DNA of 64,000 nt from Nemopilema nomurai (lineage: Eukaryota > Cnidaria > Scyphozoa > Rhizostomeae > Rhizostomatidae): the NCBI GenBank assembly GCA_003864495.1, contig PEDN01001352.1:1550001-1614000 (forward strand), in the 5' to 3' direction. Of this stretch, positions 27,601-41,200 are shown piece by piece. The stretch's first letter is position 1. Each line of letters opens with the position of its first letter. The notes under the pieces were generated by a model, which had not been told where the DNA came from, made no database searches, and saw nothing but the letters and a program-made list of their open reading frames with translations. The position numbers were made by a program, and so were the translations under genes.

Positions 27601-30600
27601 ATTTTCAAATAAAGCAATAACATTGTCATTAGAAAGACATTTAGCTGCGAATTATGATGACGAGACAGCCTTAAATCACTATAGGAAGTTATTGAAAGAG
27701 AAGACGTCTCCGAAAATGGGAGTTGTCGTCAAAAAAACAGGTTTGATGCAAAGTATTTTCAAACGGTGAGTAGCAACATTACAACTCTATCAAGTCTCAA
27801 GTTGCTGAAGTAATTGGAAATTCAATCCTTAAATTGCTGACCCTACTTTGCCTTTTCTTAAAGCAATGCTTTATATTTTGCAAATATGTGTAATAAAGTG
27901 TAATATTGATAAACATTGATCAATGAATATTTTCGATAAAGTAAATTTTGTTATTTATTTAGATATTGTCAATCAAAGTGAAATATTGATAATATTGATA
28001 AAGTGTAAAATTGCTTAACAGTTATGCAGTGTATGAGATTTCTGTAACGATAATAGTTCTATTTGTGCATCTAAATGCATGTCGAATCGTACTGTGTTCA
28101 AAACATAGCTTGATTACTTGAAAAACATTCTTTCTCCAGTACGAAGCAACATGAAAATTTTGATTCCATACTCTAGAAAGGATTAATAGAGTATATTACT
28201 AAGGCCAAATCACTCTCCTGGTTTTTTCCTAATATTTGCATACTTCTTCTTTCCTTTGGGGAAATCAAATGCTAAAAAGCTCTTTTTGTTCTTCAGGGCT
28301 GCATTTCACTGTGTAAAGGACAAATGCAAAAGACGAAATGCAATTGTACAAGCTTGCAATATAAAAACCTCATTATGAGTGAAGAGTGTGACAGTTTTGA
28401 AGAAGGTATGGTAATAAAAATGGATGGTTATTATTTTCATGTTACTCTGTGTTATGCTTGATAAAGGATGATGACTTGATTCCCTCAAGCAATAAGAAAT
28501 TTTTTATTTCTTTAATACCACATAATGTTAGTTTATTTTATAAAAGCAACTGAATCCGGCTCCTCCTTGTTTTTAGTTCGCATCTTGATCTCTTTTCAGT
28601 TATGATGCTTTGGACAATCTCCACTATATCTCTTCTCCTAAATCTAACGAGGTGGCTGAAGCTTGTTTGTAACGCTTGGCTTAGGCACGAATTTCTTGCT
28701 TTTAATAAAGGCAAAGCTTTACTTGACCTTCATTCTTGAGGTTTCTACTAAAGACATTACGAAATTTTATGTTTGCAAAAGCATCATATAGACATCACAA
28801 AGTTTGCGAAATTTTTCATCAGAGACCTGTTTGCTGTTGGTTAACTCGAATTTCTCAAAGGGCATTTATGACTGCTCAAAAGAATGTCCACCGTCCTGCA
28901 GGTATTAAAATATAATAACTTATTCCAATTTTTACAAGCTTTCCCTCAATCCATTTTACTTTTCTTCAGAGCTTGAATTGCACTCCTGGAAAACCTGTCG
29001 ATGTTCCTGGAAAAATTAGAACACTTCTTTTGGAACTTGTAGAGAACTCCAACTTAAGCGTAGCTATTTTCGATGCATAAATGTTTGGCTTGACACCCAA
29101 TGAGAAGGCGTTTGACTCAGTAAAGATTTTTAAGCTTGCAAAGGCTATCCAACCTTTTTGATTTATTGATAAATTTATTTGATAGTTTCTTTGGTTTTTA
29201 GCCTACAGTTGCTTGTGAAGGATTTTTCTCAAACTGCCCATTTTTCTCATCACCATCAAATGCTATTTGTTGGCAGCCACGAACTTCCTCTTCTATTACC
29301 AATTAAAATTCTCCTTTGTTTATTTTGTGAAACTCTTACTTCTTAAATCTGATGCATCTTTGCCAACTTTGCCTCGGTTGCTAACACTCTAATGACATCA
29401 TTTCTGTTTCAGTCAAGTAGCTTTCTTAAAGACAATAGCTACGAGCAAAATTTACCCAGAAGGATACCTGGTACGAATGCATTCTTGCTAAGTTAATATT
29501 TAAAGGCATTGAGTCATGATAAAAGGAAAGCGTATACCCAAATTGCAAAAATTTATTAGTCATTATGATAGCTCTGTTAATCCGATTGGCTGTCAAGCAA
29601 ATTGCACACATAATGTTTTAACCTCGCAGTTGATGTCTGATCACATGGAAGCCGATTTATTACATGAAAACAGACAACAGCCCGTGAAAAACCGCTATTT
29701 ACCATGACTCAATGCCTTTAATGTTGGTGTGATCAAGAAACCTAAGTTTAAATGAAAACTAGCCAAGGCCAATTTCTCAATCTTTTTTGATTGCCAGAAA
29801 TTTCAAGCTGCTTTGATAAGTATGTCAATGCAATATCATCAACTTTTAGAGCTTTTTAGTGAAGGTTTCATTGTGCACGAATAGCTTTCCATGGAACATT
29901 TCTCTGAAATGTTATTTTGAATCTTACTAATATTTTGAAAGCGTATGCTTTATGAAATTTGCCATAGCTCCCGAGCCCTACAAAGTCTAATCTTCTAGCA
30001 AGCTTCAGAATTTATTTTGCAACTAGTATAATACTTTTGAAGTGAAGAAATAATTATGATAATAATCGCAAATTTTGCATTTAAGAATGCAACTTTCCCG
30101 TGAATTCAATCTATTTAATCTTCTTGCCTTGACTAGTAAATTTGTTGGTATTAATATTCTGCAGCCTTTGAAAGAATTTAATGCTCGTGCCATGCTTTTT
30201 CTAGGCAGTCTATAACGTGAAAAATCAATCCACAAATTATGTTTTGTAAGTAGCAAAGTTTTCTTACGTGTCTATTGGTAAGAGACTGCGCCTTCAAATA
30301 GGTTGCGGCTATGAGATGAAAAGAAAATGATACATTATGAGAAGAAAACGATTCATTTTATTAGAAATTAAGAGACGCATCACTTGAGTCGTAGATAGGA
30401 TAGAAAAGGGAAATTTTGCATTTTCTAAAAATGTGATACTTGAATCGAAATATCTCCTTCCTGACTTTTTTTTTATATCTGTTCTATTGACATCCACAGA
30501 AACAATTTAATTCATCTGGAAATTTATTTCGCGGATCAAACAGTGACAACGATTAGCACAAAGAAATACTACCAGGTACTTGCTGACTACCTTTGCTTGT

Positions 30601-31218
30601 ACAAAACTGGGTATGCATCATGATGCATTAACTTGGCTTTGCATCATGACAAAGGAAATCCTCAGATGAAGACCAAGTGCTGATCCTTCTCAAGTGTTGA
30701 ACAAATCTTGTAACTCCAAACATTTCTTTACTGCGACCAGCCAGAACAGATAAACAAGGTACACTGTGACCCGCCAGTGCTTAAAGATAAACAAGGAACA
30801 AGATGGCGCGGATTATAGACATTATGAGACAAATGGCATTAATTTAGATGAACTTAAGTGCCTTTCCATCAGTCATCAGCCAATTGTTCCGATACTGCCC
30901 TCGCATCAGTACACATTTAATGTACTACTTCAAGCCTTGCCCTGCCGTAGAAAACGCAAAAGACACAACAGTCTAATTCATCTAATGTCATCATCACGCT
31001 TGCTGTGAATATTGGCCTTGATATCGATTGCCATAACATTTAGCACTTCTTTTCTCCCACAGTTCAAAAACCTCATTTCAGACGTCGGTGGGCAGCTTGG
31101 TTTGTGGATTGGCGTATCAGCAGTCACGTGTGTTGAGTTCTTTGCCCTTGTATGGAGCATAATTGTTCACTGCTTCTGTAGAAGAGGGAAAAATCGAGTG
31201 ACAAATGCCTCGGCCTAA
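24601..31218 (+). CDS. DEG/ENaC/ASIC-family channel subunit, copy 1 (incomplete model)
   Basis: Amiloride-sensitive-type cation channel subunit: two TMs, a large Cys-rich ectodomain, trimeric in the family. Exons seen: 24601-24858, 25414-25712, 26150-26331, 27301-27464, 28297-28405, 29413-29470 (probable), 30500-30575, 31063-31218. Exon 1 has the gating HG motif (TTAHGISRF), TM1 and VSYEE. Exon 2 has FPGIKICNLN and CSWAGFSCN; exon 3 WNWKYGNCFSFN; exon 4 GVRVLIQDQD; exon 5 CNCTSLQY. The 29413 exon encodes ATSKIYPEGYL, like the family's SSAxxPS segment. The last exon has SDVGGQLGLWIGVSAVTCVEF, with a GVS tract at the selectivity-filter position and TM2. Missing: the initiator Met exon, the thumb exon equivalent to 39139-39219 of copy 2, an exon equivalent to 40304-40382, and a short one before 30500. 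Either they are diverged beyond my recognition or the gene is damaged. All exons found are open and in phase, so an active gene is more likely. Confidence 0.85.
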
Positions 31219-31251
31219 AAATATTATTATTTTAGTTTGATGGCACATTGC

Positions 31252-31257
31252 ATTAAA
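31252..31257 (+). terminator. Candidate polyadenylation signal ATTAAA
   Basis: The common variant ATTAAA lies 34 bases downstream of the TAA of channel copy 1 and is followed by T-rich sequence. The spacing is short but plausible. Confidence 0.3.
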
Positions 31258-31995
31258 GGTTTTCTGCACTTACTTTTGTAAATTTGATAGAAAATTGCAC
31301 AAAACAATAGATCCATAGTATTCAAAACTGTGACTCCTCTGTTGCATACAATTTTCTACCTCTGTTTCAAAATCTCCACGTGTTTTGCCAGAATTGAAAG
31401 ATACATTATACCATGAATTATTGTAATGACGAAGGTTAAGCTTCTTTAGTGCTGAAGGATTCATTTGTCAAGAAATGAAATATAATGAAAAATGCATCGA
31501 TCGATATCAAGTTTTCTGGCCGACTATTTTAAAGAAATGAAAGACTTTTCGAGTCAGCTTAAATTTCGTCTCATAGCTTACGTCACTGATAAGTAGTAGA
31601 TTTGATCCCACTCCAATTTTTGGCAGCTGATCCAAAACAGTCAAACATAAAAATACATATGCAAACATAACAATAAACATATTTAGAGAGTGTAGGACTA
31701 CCCCCAAAGAGCTTTAAAATAATATGTAACAAGAAAATTCAAAGCCAATCCTTTTATACGTTAAGGCAAAGTTTCGTCCTTTAGTCAGCATTTAGCATTG
31801 GAGGATGCCCCAGGGCACCGTCCTTAGGCACCCTATCTTAGGGTACCCAATTTTTTTTAATGCTACCTGCTACTTCCCTTGTGTGCTTCAATCAGATTTT
31901 TTAACCAGTTGAAGCAGCCCACCCCAGAGTGTCAGAAATATTAGTGTGGACAACGCTTTCTCTTTACTCGTCTTGGCTTGAGTTGGAGGTCTCTC

Positions 31996-32404
31996 TCTGG
32001 TACCCAGGGTAGTGTCCTGCTGACAGCTCCATAGTTTTGGCTGGCATTTTCTGGCGCTGGTTTTTATGCCAGCACCGGAGCTCAAGTTGGATCATTATGG
32101 ACAAGAGTCTTTCTATCAAGAGTCTATAGTCGTATCTGAGAAATATGAAAGAATCTTTTGACCCGTGTCAAGTGGTGTGTTTGTGTCGTGGATGATTTCT
32201 GTGTGCGCCTTGCCAAAATGGAGCGGAGAGGAGTACCTGAGAAAGTACTACTCCATGGCATGGTACGGGTGCGAGGTAGCTCTAATTGATTTTTATATCC
32301 GCTAGGTGCTTATCAAAAAATACAATTGATTTTCTTCGAAAATGTGCTTGTCCAATGATAGTGTTTGAGGATGTGCCATAAAAAAGATTACCCTGGGTAC
32401 CAGA
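31996..32404. mobile_element. Possible MITE-like element bounded by an inverted repeat
   Basis: TCTGGTACCCAGGGTAGT at 31996-32013 is matched in inverted orientation by ATTACCCTGGGTACCAGA at 32387-32404 (17 of 18 paired). The 409-bp span encodes nothing recognisable. I see no clear target-site duplication, and each arm is itself close to palindromic, so this could be two copies of a dispersed motif rather than one element. Confidence 0.3.
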
Positions 32405-35246
32405 CCCACTGTGTATCAAGGATAAAGAAGACGCACATCGAAAGTGTTAAATTCGAAGGGCATTGCCTTGATGTCTGCTATCGTTGCTAAAGAATGCACT
32501 TTCCAAAGCGTACACATGAAGGAAGCTGTTCAACATTTTCTGCGCGTTAGTCGGACATAAGCATTTTTGGCTTAGTGAATTATAGGGGGATTCCTTGTGA
32601 AAGGGGATCCCGCGGCTGCTAATAAGTGTATAAAGCTTACGTCTTTGTCCTTTGTTGCAGTTATGCAGGTACATAGCACTGAAGTTGTTTTGAAACTAAA
32701 CAGGGGGTATACGCATCTTTATGTTTCTTGCTTGTGGCTCTATTTATCCAGTCATGACAAATACAATATGAAAACTTTACATTGCTAATGGCTTTTGGCC
32801 ACAGCAGTTCTAGCTAACAGTAATTAATGCTTGCCTAAGCTTGCAATAAGGCGTTTCAAGGTTTTTCTCTTGTTCCATCGTAGCTGCCGAGCCCCTACAT
32901 CGTCAAATCTTCAATTTGCTGCCGGGGGACAACCTCAAAATGAAAACCAAAATTCGTTAGGCAATCGTACATAATCAATTGATCCATGAACACAAAATCA
33001 TTACATCCAAACATGAAACTTTTCACCGATCAGTGCAACAAGTAAAGTCAAACTTCTACTCGCCATCGTCAAAAAAATCTTTATGAGTCCTTCTTCAAGT
33101 TGATTCACTTCATACATTCAGCTTTAATCTTTAAGTAATTCTAATCAATGCCTCGTAAGTAAATTGCTGGCGTTTTAACTGCATGTTTACCATGGCATTA
33201 AGTCCGAGCTCCATTCGCGAGCTGATGCCTTTTCCGACACAAACCACGACTTTGTTGGCACTGCCTTGTTTGCTTGCCATTCAAGAAAAGCTCGGCGCCT
33301 TGTTAAAACAGCTAAGCAATCGCTAGCAACCGATGTCAAATTTTCAAGCGACTCAGCCTATGAACATTTCGCTGCATCTAAGCACAGATTAAAGACAACA
33401 GCTCAGGCATGAGACTGCCGAAGTATTGAGCGATGCTTGGTGCCGAATTTGATTAAGAATCGCAGCCTTTTGTTTACCAGGACAACCATTTTGCTCGTTT
33501 TCTCCAGAACGGTATGAACACTGAACTATGTAGCCTTTGATTAACTGAATTTATCTCAATTTTATAGGGTGCAAGTGATTTTACTGCTCCTAATGTCTTC
33601 GTCCGATAGCAAAATATTCCTATGCTTTAAATAACTTTCGAGTATGAACAAATCTGATATATGACTTCCCTTTCCATTAATTACTGTTTGTAGCTGACCA
33701 GTCATGATATTTATGCTTTCAGACATGTGTGATTCAGTTAATAAAGATTGCATTGCTTTAGACTCTCTTCTTCAAAAAACCAGGTCATTGAATCTGTGCT
33801 GCTTGGTGCAAATCAAATGACTGAGCGACATTCTTCCAGCCCTTATACCCTTATCTCGCTCATCGAGAAGCACCCAATGATATTGAGCAAGCAACTTTTA
33901 TTCCTGCCAGCACTTCATGAGATGTAATCAGAAATGGCTTGCATGGTTTTCCACTCCATAATCACCACCACGCAAACATTGCCCTAATTAACAACACAAG
34001 CTGACAATGCATGCATGTGTGTTTTGTTAAACAAAAATTGAAAAAACTAGCCTTAACCTTATTCATTAACCAAGTCTTATAAACTAGGCCTCATTCAAAC
34101 AAAGCCAAGTAATTGGAAGTTTTAATAATAATTTGTATACTTCGCCCATAGGAGTCCAGCTGTCCTACCTATTGGCCTCCTGCTAAATAGCTCTGAGTGA
34201 TCCGTCCTTCGTTGATGATTACACCAGACGAATCATAGAATGCAATGAGATGCCTGCTTTGACCCTAAATTGCCCATCTCTCTAGACATCTAAATACGAA
34301 TGGTTTTCTTCCTAAAGAACGAAGATGGTAAGTGAAAACTTTTCAAATGATCGTCTAAATTTTTAGAACAACTTGGCGAGGATTTACTTAAAGTTTACAA
34401 TTTCAGGAATTCTTCTGCTTTTTAATCTTTCAACTTTGGTGATTCAACATTAGCAAATTATTGCTTTTATCGTACATATTTGCAACGATTTCCAATAGTT
34501 GATTGCTTTTCAAATGAAGTCCATGATGACAGAATTATGACCTTAATCAATATTTTCCATTAATTTCAACATAACATAAAATTCATAAACATAACATATG
34601 TTAGTATAGGTAAACTGTAAGCTTCATATGTTAGTATATTAATTACGTGGTGCAGATTTAAAAGTTCATACTTGTGTAGACCTTTGTTTACATTTTTGGA
34701 GCTCCATTAGGCATGTCAGGGGTTGTATTTCGTTGAAGTTCCATGATTTAGTAAAGCTTCGTTTTTGGAAAGCTACGTGAACATCAGCTTGGTCATAACA
34801 GTTTTCCTAATGAAAGGCAATATCTGCTACATAAAGCATGTTCTAATCAAGCCAGAGCTTCGCCTCCTACCGGAGATCATCAGCAGCCAAGAAGGGCCTA
34901 TGTTAAAAACATATCTTGCTGTTTACACTTGAATAGACGTTTTTATTGGAAAACATTTTCATCGTTGTCGATTCATCATTTTCATCTTTTAGTAGAGGCC
35001 AGTAAAATGATGGACTAATCATACGAGACTACCAATCAAATTTCGTCACGTTTTCAATATTAGCAGCCCCTCTTTTGCAATGATTTTTCTCCAACCAAAA
35101 ATCATGTGACTCAGTCGTGTCCTCCTATCTAAAGCTGCAAGTTACTAAAGAAAGACTTTGTTTAGGTAGCTAGACAACTACTATTTATATGTTTACATTG
35201 ATATTAATATCGATGATTGTGCTATCCCAAATATTATTTGATCCAG

Positions 35247-38200
35247 GATAGTCAAAATCAGCAAACAGAAAACAAAGGTGTAAGTCAACAGAGTGGAGAG
35301 GATGGATTTTCAACCCTGCTGTCCGATTTTGCACTGACGACCACTGCGCATGGAGTGGGACGCATCGCAGCATCATCCGACTATCGGCTAAAGATTGCCT
35401 GGCTTCTGGTATGGTTGGGTGTCATGACAAGCTTCATGTGGATGATAGTTAAGCTGTCACTTTTGTATACGTCACGTCCTGTCAGCACTGGAATAAGCGT
35501 GTCTTATGAAGAGGTATGACACTACCAGATAATCGTTTAGCATTTGGAAAGTCTAAGGATTTTCTCCATGTGAGAGATCACATCTGAAAATGGCCCTTCC
35601 TGTTATACTTGTTTCAATTTCAAAATTGTGCTGTTTTATTCTACAAAAGGGTCCAGTTCATTAACCAGCATTGCTTTGGTATTCGTGTGCTGTCAGAAGA
35701 ATCTAAACTTCCTTTTCTAGTACTGACTATCGAGTTTAAGAAGGTCGATTATCAACTTTCTTTCTATTGATTCAAACACTAGTGTTCATTCTAAATTCAT
35801 TTTTAACTGGTATTGTACAATTCAGTGCTCAGAGTGTCCATTATTTCATATCTCTGTTTCAACAAAAGTTTCATTCTTTACCGGCACCTTAGAGGCTTGA
35901 CAGAAAACCAGATCTTCTATAGTAGAAAAGTCAGTCCCGATTTGCTTAGCTGTAAAAATAAAGCGCAATGATTTATCTTGCAGTAAGCAAGTTTAGAAAC
36001 AGTTTCATGTTGAGAGACAAGTTCCTGTCATGCTTTTGTAAACCTGATAATAATCTAAGAATAAAGTTTGTGGTGAAATTTTCCTCTTATTATACACCTA
36101 GAAGCTCTACTTCCTAGCATACCTTACACGAGTTCTAAGGAGTAACGTCTGGAAATTATCTCTTCTCTAAATGCCGTCATCTTGAGTGTAAATCATATGG
36201 TATAGTTCTGGCTTCACAATATACCCGGTACTGTTGAGATTCTCCTTTTCATGTTCGCTTAAAACCTGACTTTATCTGACAGTTCCTTGTCTTTCCTGGT
36301 GTGACCATTTGCAACTTCAACATGCTGTCGCTGTCCAAGGTGATGCCAATGATCAAAGATAAAGGCTCCATTTTGAACAGAAACAAAACAAGCAGTGACT
36401 TCAAAAAGAGTTTCTTTGCCAGCACGCAGGGGTCAGGCGCTGCGATGAACATGTCAAGGATCAAAGTTGACTCGGCTGTTAACACCATGACAGATGCTCT
36501 TGCTGCAATCAACTCCCAATCAAAAGAGTATCTCGCCGAGAACTCCAATCAATTTCACGATTTCATAAAGTACTGCAGTTGGGCAGGTTTACGCTGCAAC
36601 CATGGGTAAGTTATCGTACTGTGGGAAATGAAAAAGCCTATGTTGATAAAAAAGCTCAAATCGATATTGTTTCGTCATGTTGATTTTTATACTGAAGTTA
36701 AGGTTGATTTTGAAAAGAATTAATTTCATTGTAAAAATCATAGTCGCAATATGTAATATATCGATAAAATGAGGTTTTAAATATCCTTAGTTGGGCATTC
36801 ATTGCTCCAATTAAATATTCATCTTTTTTCAACAAAATTTTGTAGAAAGTTTTTCTCATTGACAAGAAAACTTCAAAATTTATTTTTGCAAAACGTTAAT
36901 CCTTCCAGCCGCTCTTATAGTCTTAATCTACCATCATTTAATTCGAAATTAATTAAAGCGACTACCTTAAAGCTCATTGTTTCATTTTTTCGAATTCAAT
37001 TGTGGACAGGTATTAAAGAAACTTTGGGTTCTTGAATGTAGCAGGCTATCTTTCCATTGAAGTTTTGTGCCCGTTTGAAGAAGTTGGTTGGGCTAGGTGA
37101 ATTCTACCTGTGAAGTTGAATCGTATCAGAATGATATAGCGCCAGAATGATGGACAGTTGTGACTTCTGACATGAGTGCATATTAGGAACTAGAATCTGT
37201 TATTCACTTAGTAACTTGCATTGACAGTGGTATTAATAATAGCAGGCACCGCCTGTCTAGAACACGTAATGCCGCCATTTTACTTCTGGGCCATTCAATT
37301 TCTAATTCGGCCTAATTCATGTTTGCTTTTGCACTATCTCCACCAAGCAACCCTGAGTTTTCTCCCATAGCAAAAGAAGGTTATTTATAAACCCCTTCTT
37401 TTCTGATATTATTCTAGACATGCCGTCTCCGAGTGAATTGTATTTTCTTAGGATGTTTCGGAGTCTATCAAGACATCTATTCAAAACCTATTCTATGTAA
37501 AGGCTCTGTTGAAGAGAGGTAGGAGTGGAAGCTGATTGGTCATCGCACAACCAATCATGGCTTTGTTTCCATAGCCTCCCACTTCGTTTTTGATCCAACT
37601 AGCCATTTATTCCGTCAACTTTTGTTTACTTTGCGATGTGTTCATACTTGGGCGTTCAAACATCAAACGTATCGGATAAATAAGCACTCTACGTTTTGAT
37701 TTTTTATGATCCACAGTTCCTTGCAATCGGTTAGAAACTTTTTCCGTAGATACTTTGAAGAAAGGTACTGGAAGAGAACATGGAACTGGAAGTATGGCAA
37801 TTGCTTTACGTTCAACGGTTATACAAGCTTCAACGGCACTGCTATTGAGCCATTGGCTTCTAGCGCTGGAGATGGAGGAAAAGGTAGATCTGAATTGAGG
37901 TTGAGACACTTAAAACTCAACTTTATTAATGAAGGGTACAAATGGTTTCAGTAGAAATACCCAGCCAAAGAAGTTTTGATATTGTTAAGGCCAGCCAAAA
38001 GGTTAGACTTGTCTGCAGAGCAGCAATGAAAAGTAGAAACAGCTGCGATATTGCATTTGTAATGAAATATATTAATAGAGATATTTACAACGCAATATCC
38101 TGGTCTGTATTCTATTCCACCCGTCTTGTTAAGACATGTTCTTGTTTACTCTGACTAATTGAGATTTTTGTTAAAAAATGTTGAGGCCAATCCTAACTTG

Positions 38201-41200
38201 TTAGGTTAGAGATTTCAAAACGAATCCGCATCTTTTTCAATCGACGCTCAAGCCTTTGAGGATTTGTTATAATAAAAAGTGCAGTTGTTTGGAAAATTAT
38301 GGTTTCAACGAACGATTAGCTGAGAACTGGAACCCACAGAAAAAGAGGTTGATTGCACAAAATGGTTTTTAAGCTTTTATAAGTTATTGCAAGTTTGCAT
38401 CTCAAAGAAGCAACAAATTCTGCTAAAAATGAGTAAAAGCATAATTTTACTGACGTGGTACCATTCACCAGGTTTAAGGATCACAGCAGACATAAGGAAG
38501 AACGAGTACGTAGACAGCTTGACACTGCAGCAAGGAATTCGTGTGCTCATTGAGGACCAGGACATGCCTTTGTACCCATTCGAGAAGGCCATTTCAATTG
38601 GTCCAGGGATGTCAGCCGCTATATCCATAAGTAAGGTGAGGCCATGAATAGAGCGAGCAATAACTCATTTATTCAAACCATTTCAAAAAAATCAGTGATC
38701 ATCGCTGAGAAATTATAAACGGTGGTTTGTCAAATAATTTTCACAATTTTTTCTTTCTACAGTATCAAAATCATAGAGGATCAGAATCATGAAATTTCAT
38801 CTCATTAATTGAGTTAGTCGCAAATTACCTTAAAGCTCGAGAAATATTAGATTATCCTCGCTTGCAAATTCTGCCACATTTCCTTGAAGTTTGATGACGC
38901 GTTGGCTGGATCAAAACTTTATGGTTGTCACACGAAAGTGTGAACAGGTATCTCTTTGATAAAGAAATGCCTTGTCCCTAATAATCTAGTTTCATTCTCG
39001 TTATGAACTGCATTAACTGTTATGAACTAATTTGGATTAAAGTTGTTAGGGATGCTATGAAAGAATTGGTAAGGCAAAATTTGTCATTACCTGCCCGATT
39101 TTCCCCCTGGAAAGCAGACTGTTTTATTTATCACTAAGGGGGTCATCGAGAGACAGGATGTCTACGGAAATGGCAGCTGCAAAGCCTCAGGAAAGGAAAA
39201 TACAAAGTACTCAGTCCAGGTAATATCTGTGGCAAAAAGCATTCATCATACTTTTATGATTGTTATTGTGGGGCCCATCAATTTGGAAAACTTATGCCGT
39301 ATGCAGCATTGAAGAAAGCTTGTAAAAATTGTTAATCCGAAGGCAACTCAATTCTATGCCTATACTGCGAGAAACTCCACTGTGACAGCAGCAACAGCAG
39401 TTGCAAAGAAAAGTAAACAAAGGAAGTTGATCGTAACAGACTTGGGGAAACTGTGACGAATTTTTATGAAGGTTTTAAACAGTGAAATTGGCACAAAATA
39501 TGGCATGTGACATTGTATGGTTGGTAAAATGTTTGCATCTTTTGGATGAATATCTTTCCAGGATGCTTCACCACTATCCAACCTTGAATAGGGAAGGCTT
39601 TGCAAATCTTGCCATATGTTTGCTGAATTCTAGGTAAAAGCTCTCTATATGGCTAAAAGCTTCAAAGAGCTCCTCTCTAATTTATCGCTGATGATAGGAG
39701 ATGATTAAGTGAATTAAATTGAATTAAATTAAATTTCAAAGCATTGCTCGGTGATATAAACCCATGTTTCTCCATAGGACTGTGTAACCAAATGCAAAGG
39801 TGAGACCCAGATAAGACTCTGCAATTGCACTGACGTACAGTATTCACAGGTTGCTCAGACAAAACCATGCCAAACTTTGTATGAAAGTAAGTGCAATTAA
39901 ATTCAATTCTTATTTCCCACATTATTAAGTAGGGGTTATAAAACCTGGTTCTATTGCTTTCACTTGACATTCTTCTTACTAGCATACTAGTGCTTGCTCT
40001 TCCACCCGTACTCTTGGGTGGCTAATGCTCGTCCTCTCCCGAAAAATTTCCAAACCAACAATTAGACACCCAAGGTAGTTGGAAAAGGATCAACTTGTTT
40101 GCGCAGAGAATAACACTGAATATTTTTCAGTCAATTACATCATTGAGAACTGGTAAAGATTTTCTGGTATAGACGACTGGTATGAATGTGATATGATCAT
40201 ATCAATACCTGATAATAAATTGTACTAATATTTCTAAAATTTTGAAGCTACATCTTGTCATAGCTTTGCATATATCACATATTCGTCCTGTCTTGCTTGC
40301 TAGAGACATGTATAATGTATGTGCACGCAAACTTTTCACGCGGATTCTTGGAATGCAACAGCAAATGCCCACAGCCATGCAGGTAGCACTATGAATTTTT
40401 GTTTCCTACGCTGAACCAAAGTATTGCTTATGTTCTCTTTGTCAGCATGAAAACGTTAAAATCAAATATCATATGGCCTAGTTGTTCTTGCTACACGCCC
40501 CCTGCGCGTGCAACTATTTCAGCTTGTTGGAAATTCCTCGTATCATAGCTACAAGATAATTACATAACTATGAAACAAAAGAGGCTTAGATGGCAACTAT
40601 AATGATATAATAACATGAATAAAGTTGACGGAAGCCCATTGCATTTGTCTTTGAAAGTGTAAGTTGCATGGAATTCTTTTGATTAAGAGATCGCATTTTT
40701 TAATCAGGTTAACCAATGGTTTTGAAAATTATATCTTATAAGAATTTTTGAGAAGCTTGTCTTCCACTTGATCACGAGATTCTCATGCTTGACTCGTGTT
40801 ATTTGCATTCATCATATTCTTGTAAATCCGTATACATATCTGCCTGTTAACATGATTTATATTCAGAGCAACTTGTTAAATAACATTTATTGGGTCCTGC
40901 AACTTGCTAATCTAAATGGTAAAGTGAGAGCCAGCAATGTATGTAGCACACAGCTTTAGAGATATTTGATCAGCGTCCCCTTTCCCTCCAATGTACACCC
41001 TAATTGAAGAAAATGACCGGTTTGAATACGCGATCCTTTATTATATTCAAATGCTTTTATCATAAAGCAACCGCGCATTAGTTGCATTATTACAATGTCA
41101 TTACATGTGTGTGATTACAATGTCATTACATCACATTCGACTGGAAGTCAACAAGACTTGAAGACTTGAAGCACGCAATGTCGCAGTATGACAAAGTAAC

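Larger units (their letters stand above)
31219..35246. other. Intergenic region between the two channel genes
   Basis: The 4 kb between the tandem paralogues contains no supported gene. It has an ATTAAA 34 bases after the copy-1 stop, a short run of related units around 31811-31852 (variants of CTTAGGGTACCC), an inverted-repeat pair at 31996/32404, and otherwise AT-rich sequence. The first (Met) exon of copy 2 should lie here but could not be identified. Confidence 0.4.

Noticed and set aside
27566..27769. Possible thumb exon of channel copy 1
   Set aside because: Weak resemblance only; the phases of its possible acceptor and donor (GTGAGT at about 27767) do not fit the flanking exons.
29213..29310. 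Cys-containing frame VACEGFFSNCPFF as the missing Cys-rich exon of copy 1
   Set aside because: It lacks the C-x-x-x-C-P-x-P-C spacing and has no donor in the required phase.
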